Shown: positions 36,277-49,899, counted from the stretch's first letter. The stretch: DNA of 64,000 nt from Pterois miles (GCA_947000775.1 CAMQGK010000058.1:3106001-3170000); one strand, 5' to 3'. A program made the numbers and translations. The notes: generated from the sequence alone by a model not told the origin.

Positions 36277-36954
36277 ACTGAAATTAATTTTCTACTAGTT
36301 TACATTAGATAAGAAAGCTGAAGGAACCCATTTTGTGGGTATTCAGTGAAGATCATCTAAAGGCAGTGTGCACTTCACTGCCTCTGTAGTAGTGTACACT
36401 GTAGTTACTGCACGCTGCCTTTGTGGGGTAGTATTGATGCATGAAGCTAGAAATCACATTTAATGTTCATCTTTTCAGGTCAATATTATGTAGTTGCACA
36501 TTGTCAACCGCATCAACATATTGGACAGAGGGGGGGTGCAGTTGTTATTTAAACCCTTTTTCAGAGCGAATATTTTTCTTAGGTGAAGACTGTAGAAGAA
36601 ATAAGTGGATGTAGTCACTGTGACATCCCCCATTGATGTTGGCATTTTGGCCATCACTAGTACTAGCTAGCTAGCTTAGTTATCAAGGAGCATCCATTAT
36701 CCCCAGTAGCTGATAGTAACGGTATGATATGCAGCAGTTTCAGCTGGTGTTTGTAAACACATCGCAGTCAAAGTTGGCCCCCCCTCCGCATTTTAACATG
36801 GGGGTCTAAGGAGACTGACTCGCTTTTGGAGCCAGCCTCAAGTGGCCATTTGAGGAACTGCAGTTTTTGGCAGCTCTGCATTGGCTTCCGTTGTTCAGCG
36901 CTGGGGGCTGCTGCTTGGGCCCTACAAGTGCCACCAATCAGAGACCCTGTCCAG

Positions 36955-37700
36955 ACCTGGCATTAACATGATCTGAGCACAAGTGGACAGCTCTAAGTAT
37001 GTCAGTTCACACCTGGCATTAGAATGCATCTCCACATGCGTCTTGAGTGGCCACTTGTGATCGTATCTCACTTCCCTGCTCTACATGCAAATAAACACCC
37101 ATGGCTAATACAGCAGACGTTGAAATGTAATATTGCAGCTGTCAATAATGATATCCTATATGTTTGTGAATTTGGATAGGACCTACATTTTATTAACATA
37201 AAAATATATTGTCTGCTGGTGGTCCCCGTGGACTAAGTGCAGAGCTTTGAGAGCTGGGGATGCTGGGAGAGTGGGTGGACATGCAGGAAGGTGTCATCTG
37301 TGCAGAGCACTGGTGCCATAACACTGTCATATCACCGCCAGCAGGTAGCAATGCACTTCCCATGCCTAGTCTGATAGACATAGCCTATTGGCATAAAAGA
37401 TAAGATATACAGTATTTTAATATGTTGCTGTAGCCTATAAAGAAAACCAAAAGCGTTACAGTAGTGCACAGAATCCATTTCTATTCTACAAGACAAACAA
37501 GCTGTCACATCTGCCTGGAGCGCAGTGAGACACTGTCAATCAAAGCAGGACGTCAGTTGAGCAGGCTCTCCTTAATGTGGCCACATGTGGCCCAGACCAC
37601 CTCTGAATGTGATCTCAGTGATTGGTTGTCAGTACGTTCTCAATGCGTCATTAATGCATTCACAGCTCAGGGTTGTCCACTTCGTCCACTCCCAGGGAAA
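36955..37700. mobile_element. Probable non-autonomous DNA element of about 750 bases
   Basis: The left part has cagacctggcattaacatga, aagtggacagctctaag and ggccacttgtgatc. The right part has aatgtggccacatgtggccc, aatgtgatctcagtgattgg, tcattaatgcattcacagct and gggttgtccacttcgtcc. The minus-strand right end aagtggacaaccctgagctg is an imperfect inverted match to the left aagtggacagctctaag. No transposase frame is present. Confidence 0.45.
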
Positions 37701-38789
37701 GTAAACCACTGATCATAAAGTTTATTGCTGTGAGTGGATGGGAAAAACTGAAGGTGACCCAGATCATCTGGATTCTGACAGCTCACTGTTGAGAGAGAAT
37801 TAAATGGTGAATCAAATGATCAAACTGAAAACTAAATAGTGGAGGGGAGGCAAAAACAGGATTAAGATGTCTTTGTAGAATCATGTAAAGTGGGTTGAAG
37901 TGCTCCACCTCTACACCCAGAAGCAGTGCTGCTAAACCTTCCCATGCATGGGTCGTATCATTGGTGCTGAAAGAGTGAGGCCGTCTGTATCTCCCCTCCA
38001 TCTTACGATGAGGACGTGAGGCGTCTTTTTCTCTCATCTTGAATGCCTCCTTCCCGTTCAGCTGAAGTGACCTAATGCGCTTAAATGACACACACTGGAA
38101 ACAAGCTGTGGCTTGTTATGGAGCAGAGAGGTGATGGGAGCAGTGGGGATTGTTTTTTGAGTAGGAGCTGTGCATCAAATCCAATTCTGCTGTTTCTCAA
38201 ATGTTGGAATATGTAATACTAAAACACGATATGAACTGACACATATGGATGGTAATGAAAACATAGCAGAGCCATTGTCATGTAAGGAGGGGACTGCATA
38301 GGGGACACTGATTTAAATCAGGATTTTAATATGATTAACTGTGTAGCCAATAGTCCATGCAATAGTTAAATGACCCTATAAATCATGTCTGAATGGAACT
38401 AGAGGTATATAACCACAGAAACTGGAAAGCTTTGAGTTGATAGCCGAGAGGCACAAACTGAGTAGCAGCAGCAGCCCTTCATTTGTTGCCACTGCTGGTT
38501 TTGACAGTTCTCTTAGTTTTCTATTACATATCGACTGGGATGAAAACCACATTAGACGGGAGTGGTGCAGGCAATATAACATGCTTATCTGATGGGAAGA
38601 GCGTTGACTAGACGGTTGGTTATTATCCTCTTGTGAGCACTGGGAGACGTCAGTGAAGGGTAACCAGGCATGTGAGTTTTTGTGCCACTGACTGAAGCAG
38701 CACTGGGTGTCGGCCTTCCGTCTGGCTGTGTAGGTGTGGCTCTGAGGGTGGGGGTTGATGTCGTAGACTAGTCCACATTAGTGGCAGAC

Positions 38790-39180
38790 TCGAGATTAGC
38801 ACCCACGGTTTATGGCCGCACAATTACCCATCCTCTCATTCCGATGGCCTCTGTTTGAGGTAGTCTTTTGGCTGACGAAGGCAATAATACACAGAAACTC
38901 TTCCCATAAATCCCAGACCCTTTGATTAGCTTTCCATATCCATTCTTTTAAAATGGCTGTCCACTGAAGTATTTTCCAGAGTCCACAGAGATATTTTAAG
39001 CGCTATATTTGAGACTTGCTGACATGACTTAAAGCTAAGGATAGAATAAGGTTGGGGCTGACTTGTCTAGATTCTTGAAGGGTAGCCTCATCGATGGCTA
39101 ATTACCCCCTCACCATGCATGCCTCTGCTTGTCACATGACCAGGAGGTATGCTCAAATCTGAACAAAAGCACAAGATTCA
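38790..39180. promoter_or_regulatory. Candidate conserved non-coding element
   Basis: A repeat-free block with ccgcacaattaccc, tttgattagctttcc and catgcatgcc words in mixed-composition sequence. Predicted from texture and AT-homeodomain-like words only. Confidence 0.25.
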
Positions 39181-40522
39181 CAGTGTGCACATTTCTAGTA
39201 TTGTGAGAAACTAAACACACCTATCATTTTTCCTCCCGAAGGTTTCTTCAAGGTGTCTCTTTTTGCTGCCTCCAGTCCATCAGATCTCAGCAGTCTTATG
39301 TTATCACCATAGTAGATTATTAAAACTACAGAATCTCTCAGTTCTGTTGACCCAAAGTCAAGAAACATTAGTGAGGGTGAAACGAAGAACCAAAACAGCT
39401 TTAAAGAAATGATGTGCAGACTGAACATGGCCGGGTTCCTTGTCCATTACTGGGACACACATTCCAGTGTTGACAGGGTCATATCAACTGGTTTCCATCT
39501 CCTACACAACAGCAGAAAGATTATCTGCTGCCAGGACAGTTGTGTTACAGACATTCTTCAGCAGAATCTCACACAGCTGAAGAAAGACTGAATGAATGAG
39601 TCTCATAGCATATTGCAGCAGCATGTTTCATATTCATCTGATTAGATGAATAAATAAATGCCCACTGGATGCGTTCATGTGCACAAGAGTTTGGTTTTGG
39701 AAGCATTTTGGTTTCTGTTTGTCGTGTGAATAGTATTGAAAAATTACGTTTTAGCAGGCTTTGGTTACATGCAGGTAAACAGTACATGGGGAGAGCAAAA
39801 GATGCAAAATACATAAGCTGAAATGCAATCTGGGAACCCATCAGCTGTTGTCTGATGATGATTTAGCTTTTAATTAGCTTGTAAACCAGCTACTTCACTC
39901 AAATCCAACTCCAGTCTTGTGTCTTTAGTTACTAATCAGACTGTAAACAATGGAAGAGAAATGTTGGCCCGGATATCTGCTGGCTACACTGTAACCCCAA
40001 ACATATTGGTCGTTGCCCCCAGAAACTAAATCGTCATCAGACCAATAGCTAATACAGTAAAGATATAGAGCTTGCCGTTTGCATTTGGACATGGCATGGC
40101 CAGGACAGTGATATCATGGAGGACCTCCAGATCTTTTACTAGGACTGACCTTGATTCAGGTTTTTTTGTTTACCATACTGCATATTTAATTTTAAAATAT
40201 ATATATATAAAAAAATCCTTCAAGGTAACAGAATAAAAACTGCAGTTCCTGTTTTTGTTCAACAGCTTCTGTTGTGCTACAGGGTTACTCAGAAAACTCT
40301 TGATATCAAAAACCAAGAACCGGTGAGTCATGGTGACTTCATGGATGTGGGTCTCCACTCCCACCTCAGTTACTGTGGGGAAGTAAGAGAAGCCGTACTG
40401 AGGTACAATAAATCCAGAGGCCCATATCCTGAAAAACACATTTGCAGTTCTTGATTTGCATTATAAAAGAGATTGTGGTGAATTTTTGCTTTCAAGGAAG
40501 AATACAATATACCCCCACTATC

Positions 40523-40526
<4 letters not shown>

Positions 40527-40582
<56 letters not shown>
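40527..40582. repeat. (CA)n microsatellite
   Basis: Twenty-eight uninterrupted CA units. Confidence 0.97.
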
Positions 40583-40584
<2 letters not shown>

Positions 40585-40899
40585 GTTACTCCTACCCCTA
40601 CCAGTGGACACCTGGTTGGTTTCCTCCGATCTGTCATTAGGCTGAAAGATGTCCAGTCCATTAGATTACAGGGCAGTGTGAAGTGCAGAAGGTCTGTCTG
40701 ATGTCCCTCCAGGGAACAAAAGGTAGTATATCAGTAGTAAAAATATGCAAAACATTTATGAACTAATGAATTTTCTCACATCATTACTTAAAATGCCAGT
40801 AAAATATTGTTGTGCATATGAAAGCCTGATATTTCTCCTTCCTCTGTGCCATAGACCTCCATTGGTGTCCAGAAATGATTCAAACCCCACCAATAAGGC

Positions 40900-40985
40900 T
40901 GGGCTGCTCCCTATTACTTGATTACTCGATTATTTGATTAAACATAGTCAAGATTTTTTTGGTAGATAATTTTTTTTTTATCCTT
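40900..40985. repeat. Degraded hAT-type MITE fragment
   Basis: Contains gggctgctccctattacttg followed by attactcgattatttgatta, the end pattern of the attagtcgat elements, ending in T-rich sequence. Confidence 0.45.
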
Positions 40986-41084
40986 TTTTCATGCTGACGA
41001 AACTTATGAGCACATCTCTGATAAACACAAGATTTAAAGTGGTGCTTTCATGTGAGCAGTCTGGCTTGACTATGACTTGCCTCA

Positions 41085-41295
41085 TGTGATAATAATAAAG
41101 TGGGCATGTCTGTAAAGGGGAGACTCGTGGGTACATATAGAGCCCATTTTCATTGTGGAGGTCAGAGGTCAAGGGATCCCTTTGAAAATGGCCATGGCAG
41201 TTTTTCCTCCCCAAAATTTAGCATAAGTTTTGAGAGTTATTTAGCCTCCTTTATGACAAGCTAGTATGACTAGTATGACATGGTATAACATGACA
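41085..41295 (+). repeat. Interspersed repeat (gtgggcatgtctgtaaaggg)
   Basis: The series gtgggcatgtctgtaaaggg, gagactcgtgggtac, gaggtcagaggtcaaggga, cctttgaaaatggccatgg, cagtttttcct, ttatttagcctcctt, gacaagctagtatgac is a very common interspersed repeat in percomorph fish. Its class was not determined and only one copy is in the window. Confidence 0.6.
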
Positions 41296-41920
41296 CATGT
41301 CTGTATGTGCACGGTATATGTCAGTCCCTGTAACTGTTTACCACACAGTGACAATGTTACGACACTTGACAGTGTAGCCTGAGAATGTATGGTATACAAA
41401 GCACAGTGGAAACAACATTAGCTGGTAAGATTAAACCACCGCAAATCAGAGCCAGTTTCCAGAATGTTTCCCTTGTAACCATTTCAACAAACTTGATGTT
41501 CATTTGTTCCTGTGGGGCAGCAGCTGATTTAATTCAGCCTCCACTTATACTGAGCCCTGCTCCAGATGGCTACCCTGGTGACCCGTCCAGGCGCCGAGAC
41601 CTGCTGCTCCACTAAACCAATCCAAAGCACTGGACCTGCAGGCTTTTAATCACACCTGCATCCGTGTCATTAAAACCGGAGTTAATGTTTGAATGGATGT
41701 GTGTGTTGATCACAGAGGTCAGCGTAGCCTCGGTCAAGCAGGAGAGTTCAGAGTGTATCCACAGGATGTGTTAATTAAAAGTAAAGGAAGTAATGTTTTA
41801 TCACTGTACATTAATCCAAGCCTTTCACAACAGTTAAACATTACACAATTAATGGCTCCATGAAGAGGCACAAACACTTTCCCTTCTTTCACCGATTTCT
41901 AATTTAGAAAGCACACACAT

Positions 41921-41932
<12 letters not shown>

Positions 41933-41961
<29 letters not shown>
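41933..41961. repeat. (CA)n microsatellite
   Basis: About fourteen CA units. Confidence 0.95.
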
Positions 41962-42594
41962 ATGTAAAAGTTGAGGAGGTGTCTGTAGAGGGTAGTCTGA
42001 GTGTTTTTACATTTGTGTGTTTTGTATTTATGGATATATTTTCATGCACATTTAATTTTAAATCTAAAAGTGAATCTTGTGGTTTGTGTAACTTGCACTC
42101 ATGGTGATTTATGGTTATATTTATGATCAAGTCATAGACTAAATTATTGACAATAACAAAAAACAGATCCAACCTCATAAAGCCAGATAGTGGGACATGT
42201 ATGGTGAATAAAGTACAGTGGACTGGAGTTGTGTGACGTGCAATTAAAAAAAAAAAACATTCAGCCTCAATATAATGTGATAAATACATCACATGGTGAT
42301 TTTATAATGATATATAAACCCAGCAGCAGAGCTTTGTAGAGAGTTCAGTGAATTTCAACATGTGTAGCGCTTTGTAGGCAGCTAATCTGCCGTCCCACCA
42401 TCCTTTACAAATACAAATACAAAAGGACCAAAGCTTTGCCATAGCACTCTGAGCGCTACTGAGTTTATGTTGTAATGAATAAACACCAGGCTCTCTGGCT
42501 CCCTTTTGGGGATCTTTACAGACAAATCTGTATCTGATTGTTTAAACACTTAGCTGGGTGCAAGTTGAACATTCGGACCGCTTCACCAAAGCTA

Positions 42595-42835
42595 GCAGTC
42601 AAACAAACACAGGACTTTCACTCGGGAGGCCGCTGTTTGTGTCCCGAGTGAAACTGAAAGTCAATGTTATTCAGTAATTTTACCATAGTTTTATTTTGTA
42701 ACTGACATACTTAACTAACGCCACCTATGCTCATAACAAATGTAGTTATTGTACGTAACAAATGTACTTATTTTAACCCCAATCTTTTGCTAAACCTAAC
42801 CTAGTAGTTTTGTTGCCTAAACTCTGCACGGGCTT
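42595..42835 (-). repeat. Copy of the GTTTAGG/cacgggaca dispersed repeat family
   Basis: On the minus strand: gtttaggcaacaaaactact, aggttaggtttagcaaaaga, ttggggttaaaataagtac, tttgttacgtac, then tttcactcgggacacaaaca, gcggcctcccgagtgaaagt, cctgtgtttgtttgac. This is the same order as the long copies. Confidence 0.75.
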
Positions 42836-43174
42836 GCACAGGCTCCCCGATTGCTCGTGTAGCTGGACGTCTGTATGAAATGAAAACGAAACAAACAAAA
42901 CAAAAAGAAAACTAGCTTTTTGTAAGGTATCTTAAAAACCATTGTATGTTGCTGTATGTTGGATGGGTAAATTGTTGTTCTGAGACTGTTTTGCAGTGTA
43001 GTAATGTAGTAATGTAGTAATAGCTGGATGACTTGGTTCACAGAGGTATTTATGTCAAAGAGCATGAGTTCAAGAGTGATGTTTCTGATTCTGATCATGT
43101 AGTTTTCGTCTGGAGATGTTTTCCATGGTTTGGGTGACCGTCTAGTTCCAAATGAGGGAAAAGTATTTCGGAGG

Positions 43175-43305
43175 TATTTTTGACTTTATTATCAGAGAGA
43201 CTTGCAGGAAATGAGCGGACAGAGATGAGGGAATCGGTCTTGAACTCAGGATGATGTGACTACATGATCAGCATCTAAAACCCCGAGACCACCAGGACAC
43301 AATTT
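43175..43305 (-). repeat. SINE-like relic
   Basis: On the minus strand: gtcctggtggtctcggggtt (A-box-like), then a gagttcaagaccgattccc B-box-like word, then ctcatttcctgcaagtctct and ctgataataaag. The layout fits a degraded tRNA-derived SINE. Confidence 0.4.
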
Positions 43306-43309
43306 TTTT

Positions 43310-43560
43310 TTTATTTTTTTTAGTAGTATTTTTTGCATTATTCAATCAGGAAGCCACATTGTGATCCAGATCTCGTATACAAGTGAGATCTGAGTATAAA
43401 AAATAGATAAATAAAAATAAATAAGAATGATGGCAATGACATAAAGATATAGCAATGGAATATCAAGATTTACAGATACATACAAATCGACAACAGCATG
43501 ACAAGTTAGAAATAAAGGCTTTCTGAAATATCCTTGGCACAGATATAAAAAGGAAATGAA
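43310..43560. repeat. Possible LINE-tail-type interspersed repeat
   Basis: Contains tcaatcaggaagccacattg, tgatccagatctcgtataca and agtgagatctgagtataaaa, followed by A/T-rich sequence. It resembles other fish LINE tails. One copy only, directly upstream of a Tc1 remnant. Confidence 0.3.
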
Positions 43561-43759
43561 AATACAAGCATATTATGTAAAACAGTCAAACCTCAAATCA
43601 ATAAAAATTGCAATAATCAGTTTCAGTCCTCTCTGTAAATTATTCTTAAGAAATGGGACATGATATCTATTATCTGTCTTTCCAAAATGAGTATTTACTG
43701 TAAGCCAGACCTGAGAGCAGATGTTATAAATAAAATATCTGAATAACTGAAATGCAGAG

Positions 43760-43970
43760 TCGGACCTGATCACCCAGCATCGTTGCTGGACCTCACCGAT
43801 GCTCGTGTCTGAATCCCTTCATCCAGGATCCAACATCGACTGGAAACCAAGAGAGTGGAAGCTGTAATAGCAGCACATTAATGGTTTTGGAATCACAGGT
43901 TCAGCTACCAGAAACGGCTGGTGTCCGCACACACTGTGTAGGTGTCCACATACTTTTGACCATGTAGTAT
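43760..43970 (+). mobile_element. Tc1-like transposon remnant, 3' end
   Basis: The order gacctcaccgatgctcgtgt, ctgaat, ggatccaacatcgactggaa, agagtggaagctgtaatagc, agcacattaatggttttgga, atcacaggttca and ggtgtccacatacttttgac, catgtagtat is that of the transposase C-terminus, 3' untranslated part and terminal inverted repeat of a common fish Tc1-like element. The 5' portion is missing and the frame is broken. Confidence 0.7.
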
Positions 43971-44049
43971 ATAGAATACATAGAAAAGCTTTGTTTTGTG
44001 CTCCATCACGACAATGAAATGATTTCATTCTTTTCTCAGTACAAGTGAA

Positions 44050-44330
44050 CACTGACTCTGAAGTATTTTGGGGTAGCTGCTCTGATAGGGGGACTGACTA
44101 AATGTCCTGTCACTGTTCCAGAAACAATTCCTCTGATAGTTACACAAGGATCTTGCAATCATTGCGGAATCCATTTAAAGGTTAAGCCCGGGTTTATAAA
44201 GATGTTGTTAAAGGTGACTCAGCATGATGGATCTGTCTCTGTATCCACAAGCTATAGAGCGGACAGCAGACGCCTTAGGCAGGCATTTGTGACCCATTAC
44301 AAAACTATTCTGTTGAGCAACATGTCACGG
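44050..44330. promoter_or_regulatory. Candidate conserved non-coding element
   Basis: A repeat-free, mixed-composition block with gaaacaattcctctgat and aggtgactcagcatgatgg (AP-1/MAF-like TGACTCAGCA). Predicted from texture only. Confidence 0.22.
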
Positions 44331-45349
44331 ACGCTTAGTGAGTTTCGGGTGGTGCAACAGTAATGATAGTGACTCATTATCAAACTATAAGAGGACAAAT
44401 GGTAAAGATTAGCTCAATCAGGTGTGTGCTGCATTTCTAAGTCACATATTAATATTTCCCCATTTAGTCTGCCTCACCTCACACTTATTTATTGGAACAT
44501 GTGCACAAAATGTGTGTCCACAACATACAATGCATATTTCATACAGAAACATGAACAAGTGGTTCATTCAAATGTGGTTTGACAAAAAACAACGTGACAG
44601 TTGTGGATGTTCTCACATTAAATGAGGCACAGTAATGAAATGTACAAATTTAGATGTCAAGTGTCAACATACAACTAGGCTAGGTAAACTAAACTATTAG
44701 CAACATTTTCTCTCCATCTCTGAAATGCTTTGTCAATATTGTAGCTTGACAGAGCCTCAAATCACAGTTTATCATCTTAAATGTACAGTACGTGATATTG
44801 ATTCTGGCACCCAACAACACAGCAAGATGATGTGTAACTTTAACTCAGAGGTGATTCGTGTTAGTCTTTCTATTGTTTTGCTTCCAGCTAATACTGTGAT
44901 GTAATCATGACGACAGTACTAAAAGGTTGTAAAGCTTCCTAGAGCGTAGTTTAAAGCGTAGGGCCACTGACCAAGCCGCCGTATTTGACGAGATGTAAGT
45001 GAGAATGTGTTGCTGTCGTCAATATTCAGTGAAGTCAGTTTCTTTTTTTATTTACTGTGCATGATTGAATTGCCCATTATACTGTAATAAAACTGTTAAA
45101 GCAATTTGTTTTTCTATAATTCATGTCTGAAACACAGTCTAAATCTGCCCCTTTTCTCTCTTTTTCATGCTGCATCGTATGTGGTGGCTGTTGGACTTTG
45201 TTCAACCTGTCAGGTGAGCAAATAACTTTCAACTTCATGTTTTCCACATGGTTTTACTTTGACTGTTGACTTACACTTAAACAACAATCATCTGTGTCTT
45301 CAGTAGACATTCATTAAAATGCATTCATCCATTATATCAGGTTAGATCA

Positions 45350-45425
45350 TTATGTGCGATTGCAAAATTCTGGGCCAATACTGATGTTTGAAATAATAAT
45401 TTGGCCGATACTGATGTTTTTGTTT
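45350..45425. repeat. MITE-type fragment (ggccgatactgatgttt)
   Basis: The word gccaatactgatgtttgaaa is followed by ggccgatactgatgttttt. This short tandem-like pattern belongs to the gccgat-rich elements also seen at 16350-16420. Confidence 0.45.
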
Positions 45426-45462
45426 ATTTTATTTATTTATTTATTTACTTATTTATTTTGCT
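45424..45462. repeat. (TTTA)n microsatellite
   Basis: An imperfect TTTA repeat with one TTAC unit. Confidence 0.9.
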
Positions 45463-45621
45463 GTTATTTATTCCCCTTTGTGAAAAGGAAAAAAAAAGAC
45501 CTATTTATTGTAAAAAAATAACTGAGCTGTTTTAAAGTCATTCAGCATTTCATGATACTGTCTTTGTACAAATTCAATCGTAAACATTTATGATACAAGC
45601 TTTAATATAACTTTTTTCACA

Positions 45622-45624
<3 letters not shown>

Positions 45625-45661
<37 letters not shown>
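45625..45661. repeat. (TA)n microsatellite
   Basis: Eighteen TA units. Confidence 0.97.
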
Positions 45662-45663
<2 letters not shown>

Positions 45664-47324
45664 TTCAGTTTCGGTTCAAGTTATATTTGGCAACCCATTT
45701 TAGCAGTTTTCATTTTTATTTTTTTACCCGTGCGATCTGCAATAGATTAACTAGTAGACTTGTAGCTGCAGAGTGTGGGTATTTTGAGGTGTGCAGTGCT
45801 ACTGTAGCGCAGGTGGACAATCAGAGGTGTGAGATAGACCGTATTATCAGTGGTTATAATACAAACTGACATCAATAACAGCCAATAAAATCAGCTACTG
45901 TCATTGCTTCAAAAGCAGTGCACTTCTTCTTACCATTGCACACTGATACGTAATGAGGAGAATACAGAAAAGCTGGCGTTTGTGTACAGGAAGTGCACAG
46001 TAACACAGGAAAAATAGGCCTACATGGCATCCTCAGCATGGCAGCAGCCGGATTATGTTCCTTTTATGTGTCCTATAAGACAGCCAGTTTTCAGTTTCTC
46101 TTGAAAAGTGTACTGTTGTAATGATTTGATGCATGAACATATAGTGTTATTCTAATCATTATACTTGTATGAAACGTAAGACAACATATGTGAAAGTTTC
46201 AATTACACATATAATGTCATGTAATATTTAACACATTTCAGCCTGTTAATTAAATGGTAAAATATTGTTCAATATTGCACAAACCCCATCATAATATTGT
46301 TTACATGACTTGCTTGGTTTTCTGTAGAGACATATCAGATAATTGACCATGATTCTGCTCTAGTGCTTTTTGCAATAACTTTGGGAAAACTCTTGTAAAA
46401 AGATGATATACACAGAAGTACTGGTTGAAGATACAGAGAGGATTTCGGTTAATTTGCCTCATAAAAATGCTTTAAATAATGGTTCTTTTGTTACCTGAGA
46501 TATATCCTCAAGCAGATATCACGTCAGCAGTGTTTGTCTGCTGGACTTTGGGAGTGGTGCTGCTCTTCGAATCCTAATAGGTTAGAATTAACATAAGCTA
46601 AGGTCTGAATGACCTACACTATCACATGCTTCCTGTTTAGCTTTAACTTTTTAACTTTTTTTAAGAGCTCTAACCTCTGGCAAAGAATAAATTAATGGAG
46701 CTTTAAAGAAACACGTCTAAAAACAGCACATTAAGCAGCTGCCTGACATAGCACGAAGCAGCATTTTAATATCAGATGTCGGACAGCTGCTTGTCTGACA
46801 TTGATCAACACCTCTGCTCTGGGTGGCATTCCTGCTTCCTCAACAGGTCTATTTCGGAGCGCTGGGAGGAGGATGGGCTCTGTTTTAACTCTGGAAACTG
46901 TTTCAGACATGAGACCAGTGACTGTGTACATCTACAATGGCAGCAGTAATGTCAGATGGGTGACAGAAGACAGAAGGTGTTCTAGTGAGCATTAAGGAGT
47001 AAATGATTTATTCTAGTAAAATATGCAACCTTGTGAATGTCATGTCATCCAGTCCACTGCCGTTTAGTTTGAGGACAGTTTGACATTTTTGTTTGTCATC
47101 AAACCTAAATGATGATGACAATGTGTGATGTGTGAAGTAATCTCTCACTGCATGGAAGTTACTGGAATCATTTTATGGACGGTAACATGAGGTCAGGGAT
47201 CACTGTGCCAATGAAAACTGAGTTGAATGAAAGCAACCGACATTACAAAGAACATGTATTTAATATGGATCAGTCACATCTGGCAGATTGGATCAGTGCA
47301 GTGCTACCTGTTAGCATCCTGAAG

Positions 47325-47440
47325 TTAGGGCTGCAGTCAACAGCTATTTTGATAATTGATTAATCTGTAGATTATTGCTTAGATTAATCGGTTAATAATT
47401 GAATAAAAAGAATTTTTTCAGCAATTTATTCAAAAAATAA
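47325..47440. repeat. hAT-type MITE fragment
   Basis: It begins agggctgcagtcaacagcta and contains ttgataattgattaatctgt and agattaatcggttaata, the dyad-rich end motif shared with 24665-24725. Confidence 0.55.
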
Positions 47441-48929
47441 CAAAACCTTTTCCTTGTGTTCTTGTACAATGCTGTTGCAGCTTGGGTCCATGTTTACTTC
47501 CTGTCAGCTGGTGTCATTTACATACCTGCATACCAGCTGTGACATTCAGTGTCCTGTCCTTTCTGATGGACAAACATGCAATTACAGGTTAATTTACAAA
47601 CAAACGTAATGGACAGAAATACCTTCCGTCTGTCTTGTAATGGATCAGTGTAGCCGACCTGGGCGTTAGCTTTATCAAGCTTTAAAATAGCTTCATCAGG
47701 GGCCCGACATTGAAATGATATTGTGTGTTCTTCAGTGGACAGTTTAGAGCAGGGTGAAGTGGCGGAGCTGAGGGCTTGGTGGAGCGCTGATGGAGAGGGA
47801 TGAGCCGCTGATTAGCCGCTGGAGATTCAGTGAATTGAGCATGACCTCAGTGTGTCAGCAGATCGTGTAACATGGAGCAGCTTCCAGCTGGCCTGTGTTG
47901 TATTGTGTTGGACATACTGCCTGCTGCTCATTGACTGTTCATGCTGAGCCTGCAGTTACACTCTGTCTCTCACCACCACTGTTTGTGGAGGGAAGGGGAC
48001 ATTTCTTTAACGTTTATGGCTTTCATTGTGATTTTCTTTATCTTTATTCTTTATTGCAGGGCTTTTATTTACCTTCATTGCTGAAACAGCCTCATAGCAT
48101 AGATGGGACTTTATTTCAAATGTCCATTATTTTATATAGTAATATTTTGTATAATATTTTAGTAAGAAGCTCCCATTTTAATTATCTATTGATACTGTTT
48201 ATACTTCCTCCATGTTTACCTGTTGTCTTTATAAATCCAGTATAATGTACATTTCCACAACAGCAGTAATTACATCAGTACAACAACAGAGTCATGTCTT
48301 ACTCACTGTTTTCATTAATTATTAGCCACAGCAGCATCTGGCTGGTATGTGTTTGTGTGTCATCATAGCAAGATGTGGTCCTGGAGAAACCCACTGTACT
48401 TTGCCAGGTGTTTATACTGCTGTGGACACAGTTTGTCACTGTGATACTGTCACACTGTGCAAGATGCAGTCACGAAACCTCACAGGTGTGTAGATGAGAT
48501 CGGAATGAAGCCTAGTTTGAAGATGGGACCGTGTGTGTAACCACATTATTTACTACAAAATGTATGTGTTTTTGGGGTGACGAGACAAGACAGGTGCTTG
48601 CCAGCCAGTGTATTGCAAGCCTGATGACCTGTAAAGTTAGTAAGTGTGCGGTCGATAGACAGAGAGAGAGAGAGTGTGTGTGTGAAGTTATCAGTAGCGT
48701 TACAGCTGTGACAGTAGCGGCGTGTGTGCAGTTTAGGCTTTCACTGAATAAAGGTTATAACTCCTCAACACCGAAGTTAGCAACAACCATGGATCAGATT
48801 CACTGAAGGTGGTCTGTTAAGGTGGACCAGCTGTTCTGTAACATGGCTGCACTCCTATCAGGACTCCGCTGTATTTATGTCAACTTTTAGGCTCAATGCA
48901 GAGCATGCATTGCATGCATGAGTGAGAGA

Positions 48930-48949
48930 ATAATAATGATAATAATAAC

Positions 48950-48988
<39 letters not shown>
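48930..48988. repeat. (TAA)n microsatellite
   Basis: Imperfect at the start, then about fifteen clean TAA units. It is preceded by a gcatgcattgcatgcatg dyad at about 48903-48920. Confidence 0.95.
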
Positions 48989-48989
<1 letters not shown>

Positions 48990-49353
48990 TGACTGTGTAT
49001 ATCAGCACATTTTGAACATTTTCAGCACATAACAGCAATAAAACTGTTAACCGTGATCATTTTGATCACTGTAATCGTGATATGAAATTTTCACACATTT
49101 CATCTCTAGAAGGACCATTGCCCACAACTTTACACTCCTGGCCCTGCACGGATGTTTCACATTAAAAGTCTGTCAGTAGTTTCCTTTCCTGGCAGGGTTT
49201 AAATGTGAAACATCAGCAGGAAGTGGTGCATTTTATTGACAGTAGCTTAATGCTGTTAAAAAAAAACAAAAAACAAAAAAAAAAAAAAAACATGCAAAGT
49301 AGAGGCAATTACCAGCCGTGATAGCGGCGCTGCCACTGTTTTGACCCTGTGAG

Positions 49354-49356
<3 letters not shown>

Positions 49357-49398
<42 letters not shown>
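49357..49398. repeat. (TG)n microsatellite
   Basis: Twenty-one TG units. An A-rich homopolymer region precedes it at 49258-49291. Confidence 0.97.
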
Positions 49399-49400
<2 letters not shown>

Positions 49401-49899
49401 ATCATGGCACAACGTGGGCCTGGGGGAAACCTGATAGCGTCTAGAAGGGAACCAGCAAACTGGGAACACGCTCACGAGAATGTTAGGTAAGGCACTGACC
49501 TCGAATGATTATGGTTAGAATAGGTCGTCGGGCAACAAGTCTTGCAAGAGTTTTTGCAAGTTTTTGCAGATCCCAGATCAGACTTCACTATTTGCGGGTT
49601 CCCTTTAGACACGACCGAGACACCTATGCATTTCACACATATTCTCATCTGCTGCTGTTATTTTGTGTTGTACTGTACTTGTACTTTTCCAGTAAATTGA
49701 ATCCAACAGCCTTTTGAAATGTTCTTTATCAATTCAAAAATGTCTCCATCACTTTGGCCAAGAGTAGAAACTTCTTTACAATATTCAGGTGTTTTTGAAA
49801 GTTCTGGCATTTTCATTCAGGATTTACACAAATTGTACAATAAAGCATGCACATAGTTGTCATTCCACTCAAATATTACAGCGAGACTTCATTGTCCCT

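Noticed and set aside
36960..37712. Frames inside the 37-kb element as a possible gene
   Set aside because: Short frames on both strands in a probable non-autonomous element without a transposase motif.
41849..42292. 147-codon minus-strand frame with a Cys/Val run
   Set aside because: The run is translated (CA)n microsatellite, and the rest has no family resemblance.
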